Shown one piece after another: positions 43,038-55,529 of a stretch of DNA of 64,000 nt (positions within the stretch are counted from its first letter, which is position 1; every line of letters begins with the position of its first letter). Under the pieces are notes generated by a model that was not told the DNA's origin, did not search any database, and saw only the letters and a list, made by a program, of their open reading frames with translations. The stretch is taken from contig OZ059898.1 in the NCBI GenBank assembly GCA_964057225.1, forward strand, positions 10,664,001-10,728,000, in the 5' to 3' direction. This DNA is from Auanema rhodensis. Taxonomy: Eukaryota; Nematoda; Chromadorea; Rhabditida; Rhabditidae. The position numbers and the translations under genes are program-made.

Positions 43038-44816
43038 ATGAAATCTTTTCTCCTGTTTTTAATTATATTTATTGGTTTCGGAATTCAAATAGTTTTTTCG
43101 AATAAGAAGCAAGTGAAAACGCATGTGAGTTTACAAAGTTATGTTGAGAACTAAGATATAAGGCATTTTAGATCAACTTTCCACGAAAAGAAACTTCTGC
43201 TCATTATTCATACCAAAAAAACAATATATGTAGATGTTCGTCTAAGCATAATATAATTCATTTAATGGTTAAGCTATTTCAGTAAGTGAAATAGTCTGCT
43301 ACAAATGGAGAGTGATTACTTTAATCATGCTTCAAAATATGTCGCCTGACATATATCTCCAACAAATTCAAAACTTTGTTACTAAGGTTGACATGACTAA
43401 TTTTTGCCTGATAACAGTTAAATTAAATACGCAAATCGATTTTCAGGTTATTCATAACTGTGACAGCTCTAGTGAAATGGAGCTAATGCTACCTACTTTC
43501 GATATAGCAAGCTGCCCAGTACTTTATAAAGTAGGGATTTTTTATCTGACTTTCAATAGATTATATTTCCAGATTGGATCAGTGAATGAAACCGATTTAG
43601 TTAGCACAATAGTACCAATGCATGCTATAGTTCCTGATATTGTTAACTCTGGTAATTTGTTGTATCAACAACTTGAATTAATAGTATTTTGATTATTTTT
43701 TGAATATTGGATAACTTCGTTATAATTTAGGCTAACTGTACCAAGCAGCGGCCTCTGCAAGAACTTGAAGGCGGGGTTGTATTTGTTTTTACAAACATAG
43801 ACAGTATATATTTCAAAACAAGTGATAATTTACTAAATAATCAAAAAGAACTATACACTAGGATTGGACAAAATAGTTATCAAATTCGTATCCACGTTAT
43901 AAATTTAGTAACAGACAATCTCAACAGAACAGAAGGTGATAAAGGCTTAGAACATTATTTGCTCATCTATTGTTTGAAGACGAATCCGCTTTGTTATTCA
44001 GTGACTGTATTAACTTGTCCAGTATATGTGAGCTTTCGGTACATGGAAACACAACGAACTCCTTAATATCTGATGCTAGTGAGGAAATGACGTGCTCGAA
44101 AAAGCACAATCAACTTTCAACTGCAGGTATCCATACTTCTCGAAACTATTTTTAATGATGATATAGAGCTTACTATAATTATTGCTGTTCCATGTGTATT
44201 AGTAACTATTTTCTTTACAACTGCAGCAATTATAATTTATCAAAAGACTACTTCAAGTAATCGTCGGTTCATGCGATTTTGGATGAAGCAATCACGATCC
44301 CGAGTTAGGTGACTCTGTAACAATATTTTAATCATGCTTTATTGATTTCCTTTAAGAACACAATCAAAGGCTAGCATAACTTATAGGAAATCTACTGAGA
44401 TCAACAGCTATGTTGGGAAGTATGTTGACGTTTTATACAGTGAACTATTGGCCTTCTACAGATCGGATAATTGGGAAGTATCCCTCAGCAATTTAGTTAT
44501 TAATGAATCAGTAATACTGGGTTCGGGAGCTTCTTCTATAGTGAATATTGGATATCTCAAAGGTTTACAATAAAAATTGCTGTAAAATTGATATTGTTAT
44601 AGGTAAAAATCTTCATGCGACAAATCAAAAAGACTGTGAAGGAAGATATCAGGTGGCAGTTTAGATCTACGCCGAATAAGCACAAATAAACTACTTATAT
44701 CATTGTTTAGGTTGCTGTGAAGCGCTTGAAAAATCCTGATGAAGAAAGCAAAAAAATAGAATTCTTCAAAGAAATAGAGTTTATGAAGAATTTGAATATT
44801 CATAGCAACATTATAA

Positions 44817-44847
<31 letters not shown>

Positions 44848-45807
44848 TAATATATTATATTACTGTTATTTACATTTCTAGATTAATTGGTTGTGTATCT
44901 AATCCTTGGAACCCATTAATCATTTGTGAATTGTGCGAAAATGGTGATTTGCTTTCATTCCTCGCAAAATATCAAGTAAGATATTTTAAAGATAACTTAT
45001 TTCCGTTTTTCCATTTTGTAGACTAACCAATACAGTATTCCGTTATCAGATCTACTTCTTTGGTCTTGGCAAATTTCCGAAGGAATGGTATGGCACTAAA
45101 AATATATTTAATAGAAGTGTTTTAAGATATTTCTCTCTGAGAACAATATTATTCATAGAGATCTGGCAGCTCGAAACGTTTTACTTACTAAAGACTTTTT
45201 GTCGAAGGTGTCCTCATTTTTAGAATAGTGCTCTAAAATTATTTTCCTCAGATAGGTGATTTTGGTTTATGCCGTACTGTAAATGTATCTCTATATACTG
45301 CTAGAGGAGGCCATCTACCTATCAGATGGATGGCACTAGAATCTTTAAAATACTTAGACTACACAGTTGAAAGTGATGTGTATGTATTATTTTGCCCTTC
45401 AATGTAAACATTGTGTTCAGCTGGTCATATGCTATATTGTTGTACGAAATATTTTCTTATGGTTCATTGCCCTACCTGGAACTTGAAACAAAACAAATTC
45501 TCGAATTTTTAGAATCAGGAAAGCGTATCACTAAACCATTGTCATGCCCCGATTATATGTAAGTACCGCATTCTCATTTTCAAATATGTTATATAGGTTT
45601 TCAATGATGATGACATGCTGGTCCGAAAAGGCATCAGAAAGACCGAAGTTCAGAGAGGTTATTTTCTTTGACTTTGAACTTATTTTAATTTATAATGTTT
45701 TATTTCAGATAAGTTCTACAATTATGCATCATTTTTCTGGTAATATTAAAAAATACACTACACGATTGAAGGCCTTAGAACAGTCAAGAAATTTGGAGAA
45801 AGAATAA
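43038..45807 (+). CDS. Receptor tyrosine kinase, paired with the lectin-RTK
   Basis: Plus-strand gene, ATG 43038 to TAA 45807. Signal peptide MKSFLLFLIIFIGFGIQIVF, an ectodomain I cannot assign (about 300 residues, several Cys, for example NCDSSSEMELMLPTFDIASC), and a membrane helix (LTIIIAVPCVLVTIFFTTAA). The kinase domain has VILGSGASSIVNIGYL (third Gly replaced by Ser), VAVKRLKNPDEESKKIEFFK, CELCENGDLLSFLAKYQ, NNIIHRDLAARNVLLTKDFL, KIGDFGLCRTVNVSLYTARG, LPIRWMALESLKYLDYTVES and MMMTCWSEKASERPKFREIS. All catalytic residues (VAVK Lys, HRD, DFG) are kept. The kinase is close to that of the divergent partner gene (IGDFGLCRT, GG-LLP-I-(K/R)-W-M-A), so the pair arose by inverted duplication, but the ectodomains differ. 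Confidence 0.85.
44820..44847. repeat. TA dinucleotide microsatellite
   Basis: About 14 TA units inside a short intron of the plus-strand RTK. Confidence 0.9.
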
Positions 45808-46097
45808 TTTTCATTCAAGCAGAAAACGCACGAATACTTTGACGTACTATATATACAAAACAGTTTCTTACGGAAAAATAATTTCACTATCATCCAATGT
45901 AATTGCAAACTTAGACATGAACTGAAAAATTCTCAATGAATAGGGCGTGGCGACGCTCATGGGTCCCACACGGATACGCAATACTGTGCTTAATTAGAAT
46001 GCTGGTCGTTTGAATTTGTTTTAAATAAAGTTTCAGCGTTGTTATGTGTTATATGTATTATTTATTTATAAATTCAAGCGGTTTCTTAATTTCAGTT
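45808..46097. other. Short intergenic region
   Basis: 290 bases between the RTK stop and EXOSC1. A TTTCAG acceptor at 46090-46095 lies 2 bases before the EXOSC1 ATG. An in-frame ATG at 46044 is upstream of that acceptor and is probably not used. Confidence 0.5.
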
Positions 46098-46870
46098 ATG
46101 GGAAGTTCCGATAAATTAGTAATTCCTGGGGAATGTATATTTCCATCAAAAGAAAATTTACGACCAGGGCAGGGCACATACGAATTGCATGGTAGAATAT
46201 ATGCATCGCTTACAGGTTATGTCTTTATGAAAGATGAGCTGAAAGTATTGAATTAATTGTCTTAAATTGCAATATGATTGCTTTAGGGTGACAAATTAGT
46301 GCAAGTAGTAGAAGTACGTAGAAGTGAGGAGCAGAAAGATCATGTAATACCTTACATTGATGGTATAGTTACTGCACGTGTTTTAAACATTGGTCAGAGG
46401 TATAGTAGTAGAAACGGTTTCATAAACGCATTCATATTTTTTTTGATTTGCTAAATGTGAACTTCTTTGTGTAGAAGATACTCCCTTGACTTCAGAGTAT
46501 TCGGCTATTTTAAGGAAAGAAGATATTCGATCAACTGAAAGGGATAAGGTAATTTTTTTTCTCTTTTTTGAAACAGACATTTATTAAAGGCTGAAATTGC
46601 AAAATGCTATCAACCAGGCGATATAATTCTTGCTCGCGTTCTTAGTTTTGGCGATAATATATCTTCGTTCCTTTTAACAACAGCTGAAGATCAGCTAGGA
46701 GTGGTAGGGTTCCAATGCTCTCTTCAATATTTACTCTTTTGCAGGTTTCCAGCATTAGTACCAACGAAGAAAGGCTTGTCCCGTGCGATTGGGAATCGGT
46801 AAAAGGCGTGAAAACTGGCATCACTGAATCCAGGAAAGTTGCACAAGTACCTGTGCTTAATAGGTTTTAA
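46098..46870 (+). CDS. EXOSC1: Exosome complex component CSL4
   Basis: Spliced gene, ATG 46098 (MGSSDKLVIPGECIFPSKEN) to TAA 46870. The N-terminal domain has GQGTYELHGRIYASLTGYV; the S1 domain has PYIDGIVTARVLNIGQRFAK, ILRKEDIRSTERDKTFI and CYQPGDIILARVLSFGDNIS; the tail has LLTTAEDQLGVVVSSISTNE and SRKVAQVPVLNRF. CSL4 is a cap subunit of the RNA exosome, and the LLTTAE-(N/D)-(E/Q)-LGVVV block is diagnostic. The start after a TTTCAG supports trans-splicing. The next gene begins 125 bases after the stop. Confidence 0.95.
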
Positions 46871-46994
46871 AATGTTTACAAAAAAATATAAAGATTTTCA
46901 TTTACTTATCTTTAAAACATGTATTTTTCAATGTTCATATATCTGTAACATTATTTTTTTTTCTCGTGTTGAACATATGTTATAGCTACGACTT

Positions 46995-49569
46995 ATGGAG
47001 TATGGGAATGGGCCTTTCCATCCTTATCCTTATTTGTCTGGGAACGTTCCACCACAGCCAATATATAATGGGTAATAACTCCTTGTTTTATTCTTAAATT
47101 AGCTTTTTAGATATAATACATCAAACTCAGCTTTTTTCTTTCCTCAACCTCCAAATCCAAGTCCCATCACAGAGTCTTACGGAAGTTCAGGTTCATATAG
47201 AACGGATATATCATCCTATCAGGTTAGGATATATCGTGTACTTGTCTCAGTGATTGTTTTAGGATAATATGTCCGGTAGATGGATACAACCTCCGGATTA
47301 TCGGCCCACGGGTTATCGCCAAGTACTAGTGAACCCTGATCAGGACGACCTGTGAGCTTTTGCAATTATATCGTACTAACTATATTTACTACAGGGTTAT
47401 TGAAAGGTCGTACACACCCTCATTCCAAGGAAGTGGACCGCCAATTTATCCTGATGAAAGTCACGATGAAGTTTTTTTTTTCTTTTTTCTTATTATATTA
47501 TATATTTTGTAAGATGAGACCTATTGTTGCATTTTGCATGACAGCCGAGCAGTTAAATGTTGCAGAAAAATTGCAGGCGATTTTAAACCAGCTTAACTTG
47601 CTATCTGGCGAAATGCGCGAAGTTGGTTTATATTTGAAAACGTTTAAAACGTTGTTTTTAGCCATTAAAAGAATTGTCGGCAAGACCTGGTAAAGAAGAG
47701 GATAGTTTACGTGAATTTCCTACTAAGAAAGCAATAACACCAAAGAATCTTATAGCGAATGAAGACCCTATGAGAATTGTAGTTAACACCAGCAATAAGT
47801 TGATACGAAAACCGAAATCAGTTACAGGTAACAGTATACTTCGCACCACAATCATGTTCAATTTCTAGTTTCCGGGGATTCCTGCGGTCCTGATGTCCAG
47901 TCAAATGATGTATTAGTTGTTGATAGCTCAAAGCGTAATTTTTTCTTTTTTTCATTTTTCATTCTTATTCCTAGAGAGCGTTAGATCATTGACAAACTGG
48001 GCACCAACTATCAATACAGTTAATCAAATTTTCACAATTATTTATCTATTTATATATTTAAGAAAAAACGAAAAGTTGGTCATATACCAAGTGTCCCAGG
48101 AAGTTTTTCTAGTGATAGCTCTGCTACTAAATGGGTCAAGCCTATCGACTTAAATAAGTCAACGGACTCTGTTCCTCTTTCGAATGAACGTGAAGGTGAG
48201 TAAATCATTATATATGCATATATATTTAAAACTAGCTGGATTTAAGAAGAATCAGTTCAGTGGTATGATTCAAGGATAGTTATGCCTATTCCTCTGAAAA
48301 TAGAAGTTTAGTTAATAAAGCTTCTTTTTCTAATGTTTTAGTTTAAGGGTGATGCTGTAATTTTGCACGAGGAGCCCAATACTTTTGAAAGAACACCAAG
48401 AGAAGAGGAATTTCCGAGTGTGAAGAATGGGAAATCTGGATCAGAAACATTGCTAAACGCAACCCAAAATACATATTCTACTTCTAATTTAAATTCTTGC
48501 CAACTTTCAAGTAGAGGTTGGAATAAATACTTTAATGAGAAATTCTTCTCGAAAATTTAGGTAGAAATGATGATTCGAGAAGTCAAGAGCGCAATTATTT
48601 AGAGGTAATTTTTTTCCCATTCAATGAATTCTAAAATGAACGAATCTTTTTATTTCTGAAAATTGGCATGCAAATTTTCTTATTTTAGGGACCATATTCG
48701 TCAAAAGGATCGTATTCTCTTAGGATTATTAAAGGTCACCGAATACATGGTGATTCTCGTGTGTGCTATGCTCACCTCGAAGGAAAGTGTACAGCAGGAA
48801 TTTTCTGTAGATTTGATCATTCAGGAACAGTTAAACGGTCTTGTTCCAGGTGATTCTACTGAATCATTCTGTCTGTATTAAGTTTCTCTTTAGGCTTCTG
48901 AGAGGTGTGTGTAGGCCCGACAATAAGAGTTGTTCTGCACCTCACTATAACCTTTTGAAACACCAATATCCTGTTTGCTCTTTTTATCTTAGAGGTGATT
49001 GCTCGGCTTGGCCAAAGTGTTTATTACTTCATGTAAAGCACTCACCAGGAACTACATTTTGTTCAGATTTTGGGAAAGGTTCTTGTTTTAGAGGAATAGA
49101 AGTGAGTTTTCAAAATGATCTTTTGTGTTACTTACCATGTTAGACCTACCATGTTGGTCATTTGGTTAAATATGTGACTGTGTTAGAAGTCCCACTGGTT
49201 CTATTCCTGGCGATGACGAATTAATGACGAGTGATGGGTGGGAATCGTAAGGCCTTACCGTTTAGGACTTGCGCACTCGTGAGATATATGTCTAATCTTC
49301 TCTCCGAGCCAGACTTCTTTCTAAATTCATTAAAACTCTTAAACTTGTTTCTCCGATTTGAAAAAAATATTGTTTAGTGTGAATATGTGCATTCGTACCA
49401 AAGGCACGTTATAAAATCCGTAGAAGATTTCGGTTTTTCACAGCCCGACGAGTAAGTTTCCAATTATTTGATCCTTAACTGACTATTTCTACTTCAGTGA
49501 GAACCGAGAAGTCGAGAGAGATATTGATAACACGGAGACCGGTATATTGAATTGGATAGAGGATTGAAG
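46995..49569 (+). CDS. ZC3H3: ZC3H3-like CCCH zinc-finger protein
   Basis: Spliced plus-strand gene, ATG 46995 (MEYGNGPFHPYPYLSGNVPP) to TGA 49569. The N-terminal two thirds are low-complexity (Pro/Tyr/Ser-rich, with a helix AEQLNVAEKLQAILNQLNLL). The C-terminal third is a chain of CCCH fingers: CYAHLEGKCTAGIFCRFDH, CSRLLRGVCRPDNKSCSAPH, CSFYLRGDCSAWPKCLLLH and CSDFGKGSCFRGIECEYVH. The linkers (GTVKR-S-C, LLKHQYPVC, SPGTTFC) match ZC3H3, a nuclear mRNA polyadenylation and export adaptor, better than CPSF4. The intron before the last finger half is about 275 bases, far longer than its neighbours. Same strand as EXOSC1, 124 bases on. Confidence 0.85.
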
Positions 49570-49926
49570 TTAGTCGAAAACGATTAATATATTAAGCAGA
49601 AATGCCATATTGTTTTTCTTATGATTCCAGGCACCAATATGTCATATTCAGGTATAGTTTTAGTAATAGTCGGGATATTCCCGGCTGTTTGTTTGAAGAT
49701 GATTGGGTGCTATAGAAGTCTTTCTTTAAAGTTGATATGTTCATTCTTTTATGTTATGTTATAAATATATATTGACAATTTATGTTCCTTTTTTTATTCA
49801 GGTTTATTTGCCATATCTATTTAGTATCAGATTTTTTTCCTTAGAGTTTATCTTTTAATTTAGCTGTCTTTGAGGCGTCGTCGTTATTTTCGTCCCGACG
49901 AAGAGGGCACAGGAACATCAGCCGAT

Positions 49927-51688
49927 ATGTCCATTGACGCAGAATCAATGCAGCACGACGTACAAGAAGAAATAGTTACTGAAACCAAGTTTGTGTATAT
50001 TCTTTGAAGTTAACCAATATTTTTAAGAGATATTCACGAAGGAGAGCTTCTAAGAACACAGAGGGCGGCTTCAGTTAACAATCGGTCATGGCATACTCTT
50101 ATTCCTGGTAAAAGAGGCTATAGCGATATGCAGGTATTTGTAATTTTTTCTCACTACGTAGGATTCCGCAAGTTTAGAATGATGAAGAAATGGATGAAGA
50201 AATAGATGATCACTTCGTGCAACAGCAGCAATATAGAAGACCACCACCAGAAGGTCCCAGAAAAAGAGGTCGTCCTCGCAAGTTTCCAGCCGGGGTTCCA
50301 CCGCCTGAGTTTCTATCAAAAGTACAACAAAGAAATATGGAGTCACACGTAGGTCATTCGAAATCTTATGATCATTATTTCTTTTGTGCAGGATGTAGAA
50401 TATGAAGATGAGCGACACGCAGGATCTTCGAACATGAGTACACGGGGTGTCTCGCGATCTCATATGGTTGGCAGGGGTGGGTCCACTATGGCAGGTAGTT
50501 AACGAAGAAAAAATCTTTCACGTATCAGTTTTTTTTAGGAGCACCGCCCAGGTTAGCCCAACCAGGTCACATGCGTATGCCTCCCCCAGTTGGACAAGCT
50601 GCCCATATAGCGTCACAACGTTTGCCTTCGTTAACAGGAGGTCCTCCAAAAGAGAATAAACCTTTAAAAGTAGTTACCTTACTGTTAGTTTCCGAATAAT
50701 GAAATCTGAACAGAATTTCGTTTTTAGACCGAATTCTAGAAGAAGTGGTGCTGGGCCAGCACGTCCGATTGTAAGTGGGATTAGAACTCTTGGTCAACCA
50801 CCAGCAGCGAGAGCACGAGCTCCTCAATTACCCATTGAAAAACAAGTAACTTTTAGTGATTATGTTTTCAAAAATTATATTCGGAAATTTAGGCGGAGCA
50901 AATTATCAATCAAGCTGTAAAAATGGGAGATAGATTAGTCTCTGGTCAATCCCTGGGCGAATTCAATAGGCTCATAGAGCAACTTAATGTAAGTATACTC
51001 AGGATTAAAAATGTTGAAAATGAAAAACTAAATGTAGCCATTTACAGTCCCAAATATCAACCCTGCAAGATGATAATCGAAAACTTAATACTTTATATAC
51101 AGGTCTTTTAGAGTTCAAGGATAATAGGTTTTTAATTTTTCTTAAAATACATAAATACCTAATTTTTTAGAATTAAACAACTAGAAACTCAAGTTGAGCG
51201 TCTTCAAACGGAATTAGCATCATCGGTTAGAAATTGGCAAGCCCAGCTGTTGATGCCTGAGATTACCGAAAATGAAAACAAAGAGCAAGATGGTCAAATT
51301 GCACTCCAACCAGGAGTATGTGCTATATTATTTTAGTCGTATCAATATTTTTTAATTTTTAGGTTAGGAATCGTACTGTTGTTCAATCACCGAATGGAAA
51401 TTGGCTTATCACTGTACAGTTTCGGTTATTAATTCTTTATACTGTCTGAATTTCAGGATCGCTACGTAAGGGAAAATGACAACGGAGAAGTAACAGAGGA
51501 GATAATAGAACAGGAAGTAGATCATCAAACCTTTATACGTATGGAACAAGAAAGCTTTGTAACAGCTGAAGATGGTTAGCATTTAGCGATTACCAATATA
51601 TTTAACTATTTCTTTGACAGAGCAAGGGGTCCACGAAGAAGTTATTGATGAGCAACAGCTAAGTACTGGTGAGCATCAGCTAGATTAA
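49927..51688 (+). CDS. AT-hook and coiled-coil nuclear protein, family unrecognised
   Basis: Spliced gene ending at TAA 51688. The frame is open from an acceptor at 49862 (TTTAATTTAG then LSLRRRRYFRPDEEGTGTSA); the first ATG in frame is 49927 (MSIDAESMQHDVQEEIVTET). An upstream exon reading MSYS at 49629 joins out of frame, so I start at 49927. It has GPRKRGRPRKFPAGVPPPEF, an AT-hook with the GRP core; a basic Arg/Gly/Pro segment (RGVSRSHMVGRGGSTMAG, HMRMPPPVGQAAHIASQ); and a coiled coil (QAEQIINQAVKMG, IKQLETQVERLQTELASSVR). The tail is acidic (EVTEEIIEQEVDHQTF). Probably chromatin-bound; role unknown. Confidence 0.65.
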
Positions 51689-52052
51689 GTTGTGCTGGAC
51701 ATACCTAGAAGAGAAATTCGCTAGATAACGCCTAGACGGAACTTTCCCAAAAGCTGAATGTGAATATGTTTGTCACATTCTGTTATCTTGACCGCTATCC
51801 TTAATATATGAGATTATTTTACTGTGCTTTGTTTGGTTGATAGGCCAAATATACTCCGTGTTCTCTTATGCAATTGTATTGTTTATATGAATAGATCTCC
51901 CTCGTCGCACTGTATGCTGCATTGTAAATGACAAATGAATTATAATAATAACGCAGAAATTGTTTTCGCATATCAGAGCCGGGTATTAACCAGTTGAAAG
52001 ATATTGATAATATGTTGTAGTGTTCACAAAACAATTTCCTATTTTAGGCTTA

Positions 52053-55000
52053 ATGACCTCGATTGTTAAATTAGAAACTTTATCAGGGGTGCGTGATGAT
52101 GGCCCTTTGTGTTATTTACTTCAGGTGCTACTTGCTATCCGCAAGCTTTATAAGCCACGTTTTCTCAGGTAGACGAATCGTATATTTTGCTTGATTGTGG
52201 ATGGGATGAAAGCTTTGATCTAACTTATATAGAAGCTGTGAAATCTCGAATTCCTTTGGTTTGATTTCCATTACATCAAACATCTAATTATTCTTCGTTT
52301 AGATTTCTGCTGTTTTGTTATCTTATGCTGATACAAGTCATATCGGAGCTTTACCGTATTTAGTAGCCAAATGTGGTTTGAACGCTCCAGTATATGCTAC
52401 GGTAGGCTTGTGATTTTTAAGTAATTTACACGGAGATTAATAGGTTCCTGTATTCAAAATGGGTCAAATGTTCATGTACGATTGGGTGTATGGGCATATG
52501 AATGTTGAAGAATTTGAATTATTTTCCTTAGATGATGTTGATACAGCATTTAAAAATGTTCAGCAAGTAAAGTATAATCAAACGGTAGTCGTACAAGCTG
52601 AGACTTAGTTCTTTATATTTCGTATTTAGATTTTGTTAAAGGGTGATAATGGTATTCAGTTCACCCCATTACCAGCTGGTCACATGATCGGAGGTGCCAT
52701 TTGGAAAATTAGTAAACAAGTAATTTGAGGAAATATTTAAACTTATGGTTTTGAACTCTTAGGGTGATGAGGAAATTATTTATGCTGTTGATTTTAATCA
52801 CAAAAAAGAACGTCATTTGAATGGCTGTACATTTGAAAGTGGGAACAAAAGTATTTTGTATCATTGCTGTCGTATTTTCAGCTATTTCTCGACCCCATTT
52901 GTTTATTACTGATGCTTTCAATGCGCAATATAACCAACCTAGACGAAGGGATCGGGATGAAGAATTAGTCACTAAGATGCTATCGTTTGTAATTCTAACT
53001 AGCTTTCATTATGAATAAGGTTATTACAGAACTGTTAAAAATGGTGGCGATTGTTTGATTGTTATTGACACTGCTGGCAGAGTTCTAGAAATTGCACATT
53101 TGTTAGACCAGCTATGGTCGAAGTAAGTTGTGGGAGCGTTATAAATTGAAGCACTAAAGCAATCTAACTTAACAGTTCTGATGCTGGTCTATCCAACTTC
53201 AACCTGGTTATGCTTAATCATGTTGCTTCTACGGTGGTCGACTTCGCAAGGTCTCAGGTTGAGTGGATGTCCGATAAAATTTTGAAGTACGTTTATGATG
53301 TAGGACAGCTTCTAGGTATATTTTTTCAGATCCTTTGAAACTGGCCAATACAATCCATTTTCATTTCGTAATTTACAGTTGTGTTGCTCACATTTAGAAC
53401 TTACTCGGGTTCGATCTCCAAAAGTGAATTTGATTTTAAAGAAAAAATATTTTAACGCCATTTAGGTGGTTTTATGTAGTGGCCCTGATATGGAATCTGG
53501 TTTTTCTAGGGAACTGTTTCTCGAATGGAGTTCTGACACGAGAAACACTATTATTGTTACATGTGCTATATAGTGTTTTAACATTTTCTCATAACCATTC
53601 TACTTTCAGCTCGATCTGGGTCGAAAACCTTAGGTTCCCGCCTCATTAAGATGGCATCTAATAACGATTCTAATAGACACATCCAACTTGAAGTAAGATT
53701 GACACTTCATGTCAATTTTCGACGTTTTTGATTTTCAGATTAAAAAACGTATACGATTGGAAGGTGCAGAGTTAGAACTTTACAGAAAAATGAAAGTTGA
53801 GCGTGAGCAAGAAGCGGCACGACTAAGGTAAAACTTCGATGCTTAATAGTTTGTTTATTGTATGCAACATATTCAGGTTAGAAGCAACTAGACGAAATGC
53901 TAGACTAGGAATGTCGCAAGATGATGAAGAAGATAGTGATGATGAGGAAGCTTTAGCTAACTCAGTTGCTGCCGTAACTGGAATAAAACAATCAATTTTA
54001 CCATTTTCGTCTCCTACTAAAGGTACTAACTATTAAAAGTTTTAATCTAATTTTTCTTTTCAGTTGTCAATCGTAGGCAATCCACAACGTCTTCTCAGCA
54101 AACACCGATACAAATTGTTCCAGCGGCTGCTCCATTTGATTGTGCCAATGATATTCTGCTAAAATGGGAACATCAGCAAAAGTATAATTGAATGAATAAT
54201 TAATTTTATTGAATTATTCACAAAATTTTCAGAGCTGCTTTTTTCAAACAAAGCAAAAAAAGTTATCCTATGTATCCTTATGTTGATGAAAAAGTTAAGG
54301 TTTGTAAATGTTTAATTGACTACTGATTGATATATGTTTTAAGTGGGATGACTATGGTGAAATTATTCGTCCAGAGGAATATATGACAGCAGAAAGTATT
54401 GTACCTCAGGTGCTCAATCTTTTGTTGAATTGTAATCTTCCATTATTTTATAGATTGAAGGGACAAATTCTGAGGCAAAAGAAAAACCAGGAAATGGAGT
54501 TATGGAAGAGCTCATTGTTGCTCCACCCGCTACTGAAGATTGGCCTACTAAATGTGTACGGTATAACCAAAAAGTGGAGGTAGGAAATATTCCATTAAGA
54601 ATAGTATTTGTTTATTCTTCAGGTTCTATGTAATATTGCGTTTATTGATTTCGAAGGTAGAGCAGATAGTCAGTCTGTTAAAAAAATTTTAGCACAAATT
54701 AGACCAAAACAGCTTATAATAGGTTTATTTTTTCCTACTTGATATTAACCATAGATTTGTTAGTACATGGTTCTCACGAAGATACTAGAACATTGGCTCA
54801 ATATGCTCATGATAATGATATTGTTCAAGTAAGACAAAATATTTCTTAAAAACTATCATCATTATCAAATATTCAGGGGAAAATTTTCACCCCTAGACTA
54901 GGAGAGGTAGTAGATGCCACTGTTGAGTCTCATATCTTCCAAGTGTCATTGAGTGATGCTCTCATGAATCAGCTATACTTCCAAACTGTACGCGAAGCTG

Positions 55001-55529
55001 ATTTGTCTTGGATAGATGCGAAGATTATAAGGAAAAACTATTTACCCATCGAGGAAGAAAAAGAAGATCAAATGGAGGTGAGCAATTATTTTAACTGGTT
55101 CGATATTCCATTATATTATTAAGGTTGATGAAGAACTTGAAGGAAGACGGCTCACACAGAAACGACGACAAGAATCTATCTATCTCGAAATTCTTCCGAG
55201 TTCAGCTATACCATGTCATCAAGTAATTTTCTGATGATTGTTTTTAGTTTGACTGTTTACGCTTTAGGCTGTATTTGTAAATGATCCTAAACTGTCTGAT
55301 ATGAAACAAATGCTGATCGCTCAAGGCTACCAAGCAGAGTTTTCATCTGGAGTTCTTCACATTGATGGTAATCTCTAAGGGACATACCGGAAACTAATCA
55401 TCTAGTACTTTTTCAGGAATAGCCTCGATACGAAAAAACGAAGCCGGAAAGTTCCATGTTGAAGGAGTTGCAAGTCTGAACTATTACAAAATCCGTGATT
55501 TGATTTATAAGCAGTTTGCCATTGTTTAG
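52053..55529 (+). CDS. CPSF2: CPSF2 (CPSF100) cleavage/polyadenylation subunit
   Basis: Spliced gene, ATG 52053 ([20 protein letters not shown]) to TAG 55529. Metallo-beta-lactamase/beta-CASP fold. The position of the HxHxDH zinc motif reads [20 protein letters not shown], so the metal ligands are degenerate, which is normal for CPSF100, the inactive partner of CPSF73. Then [100 protein letters not shown], and a C-terminal half with [34 protein letters not shown] and [17 protein letters not shown] acceptor lies 5 bases before the ATG. Confidence 0.96.

Noticed and set aside
50086-50463. 125-codon minus-strand frame
   Set aside because: Shadow of the AT-hook protein exons.
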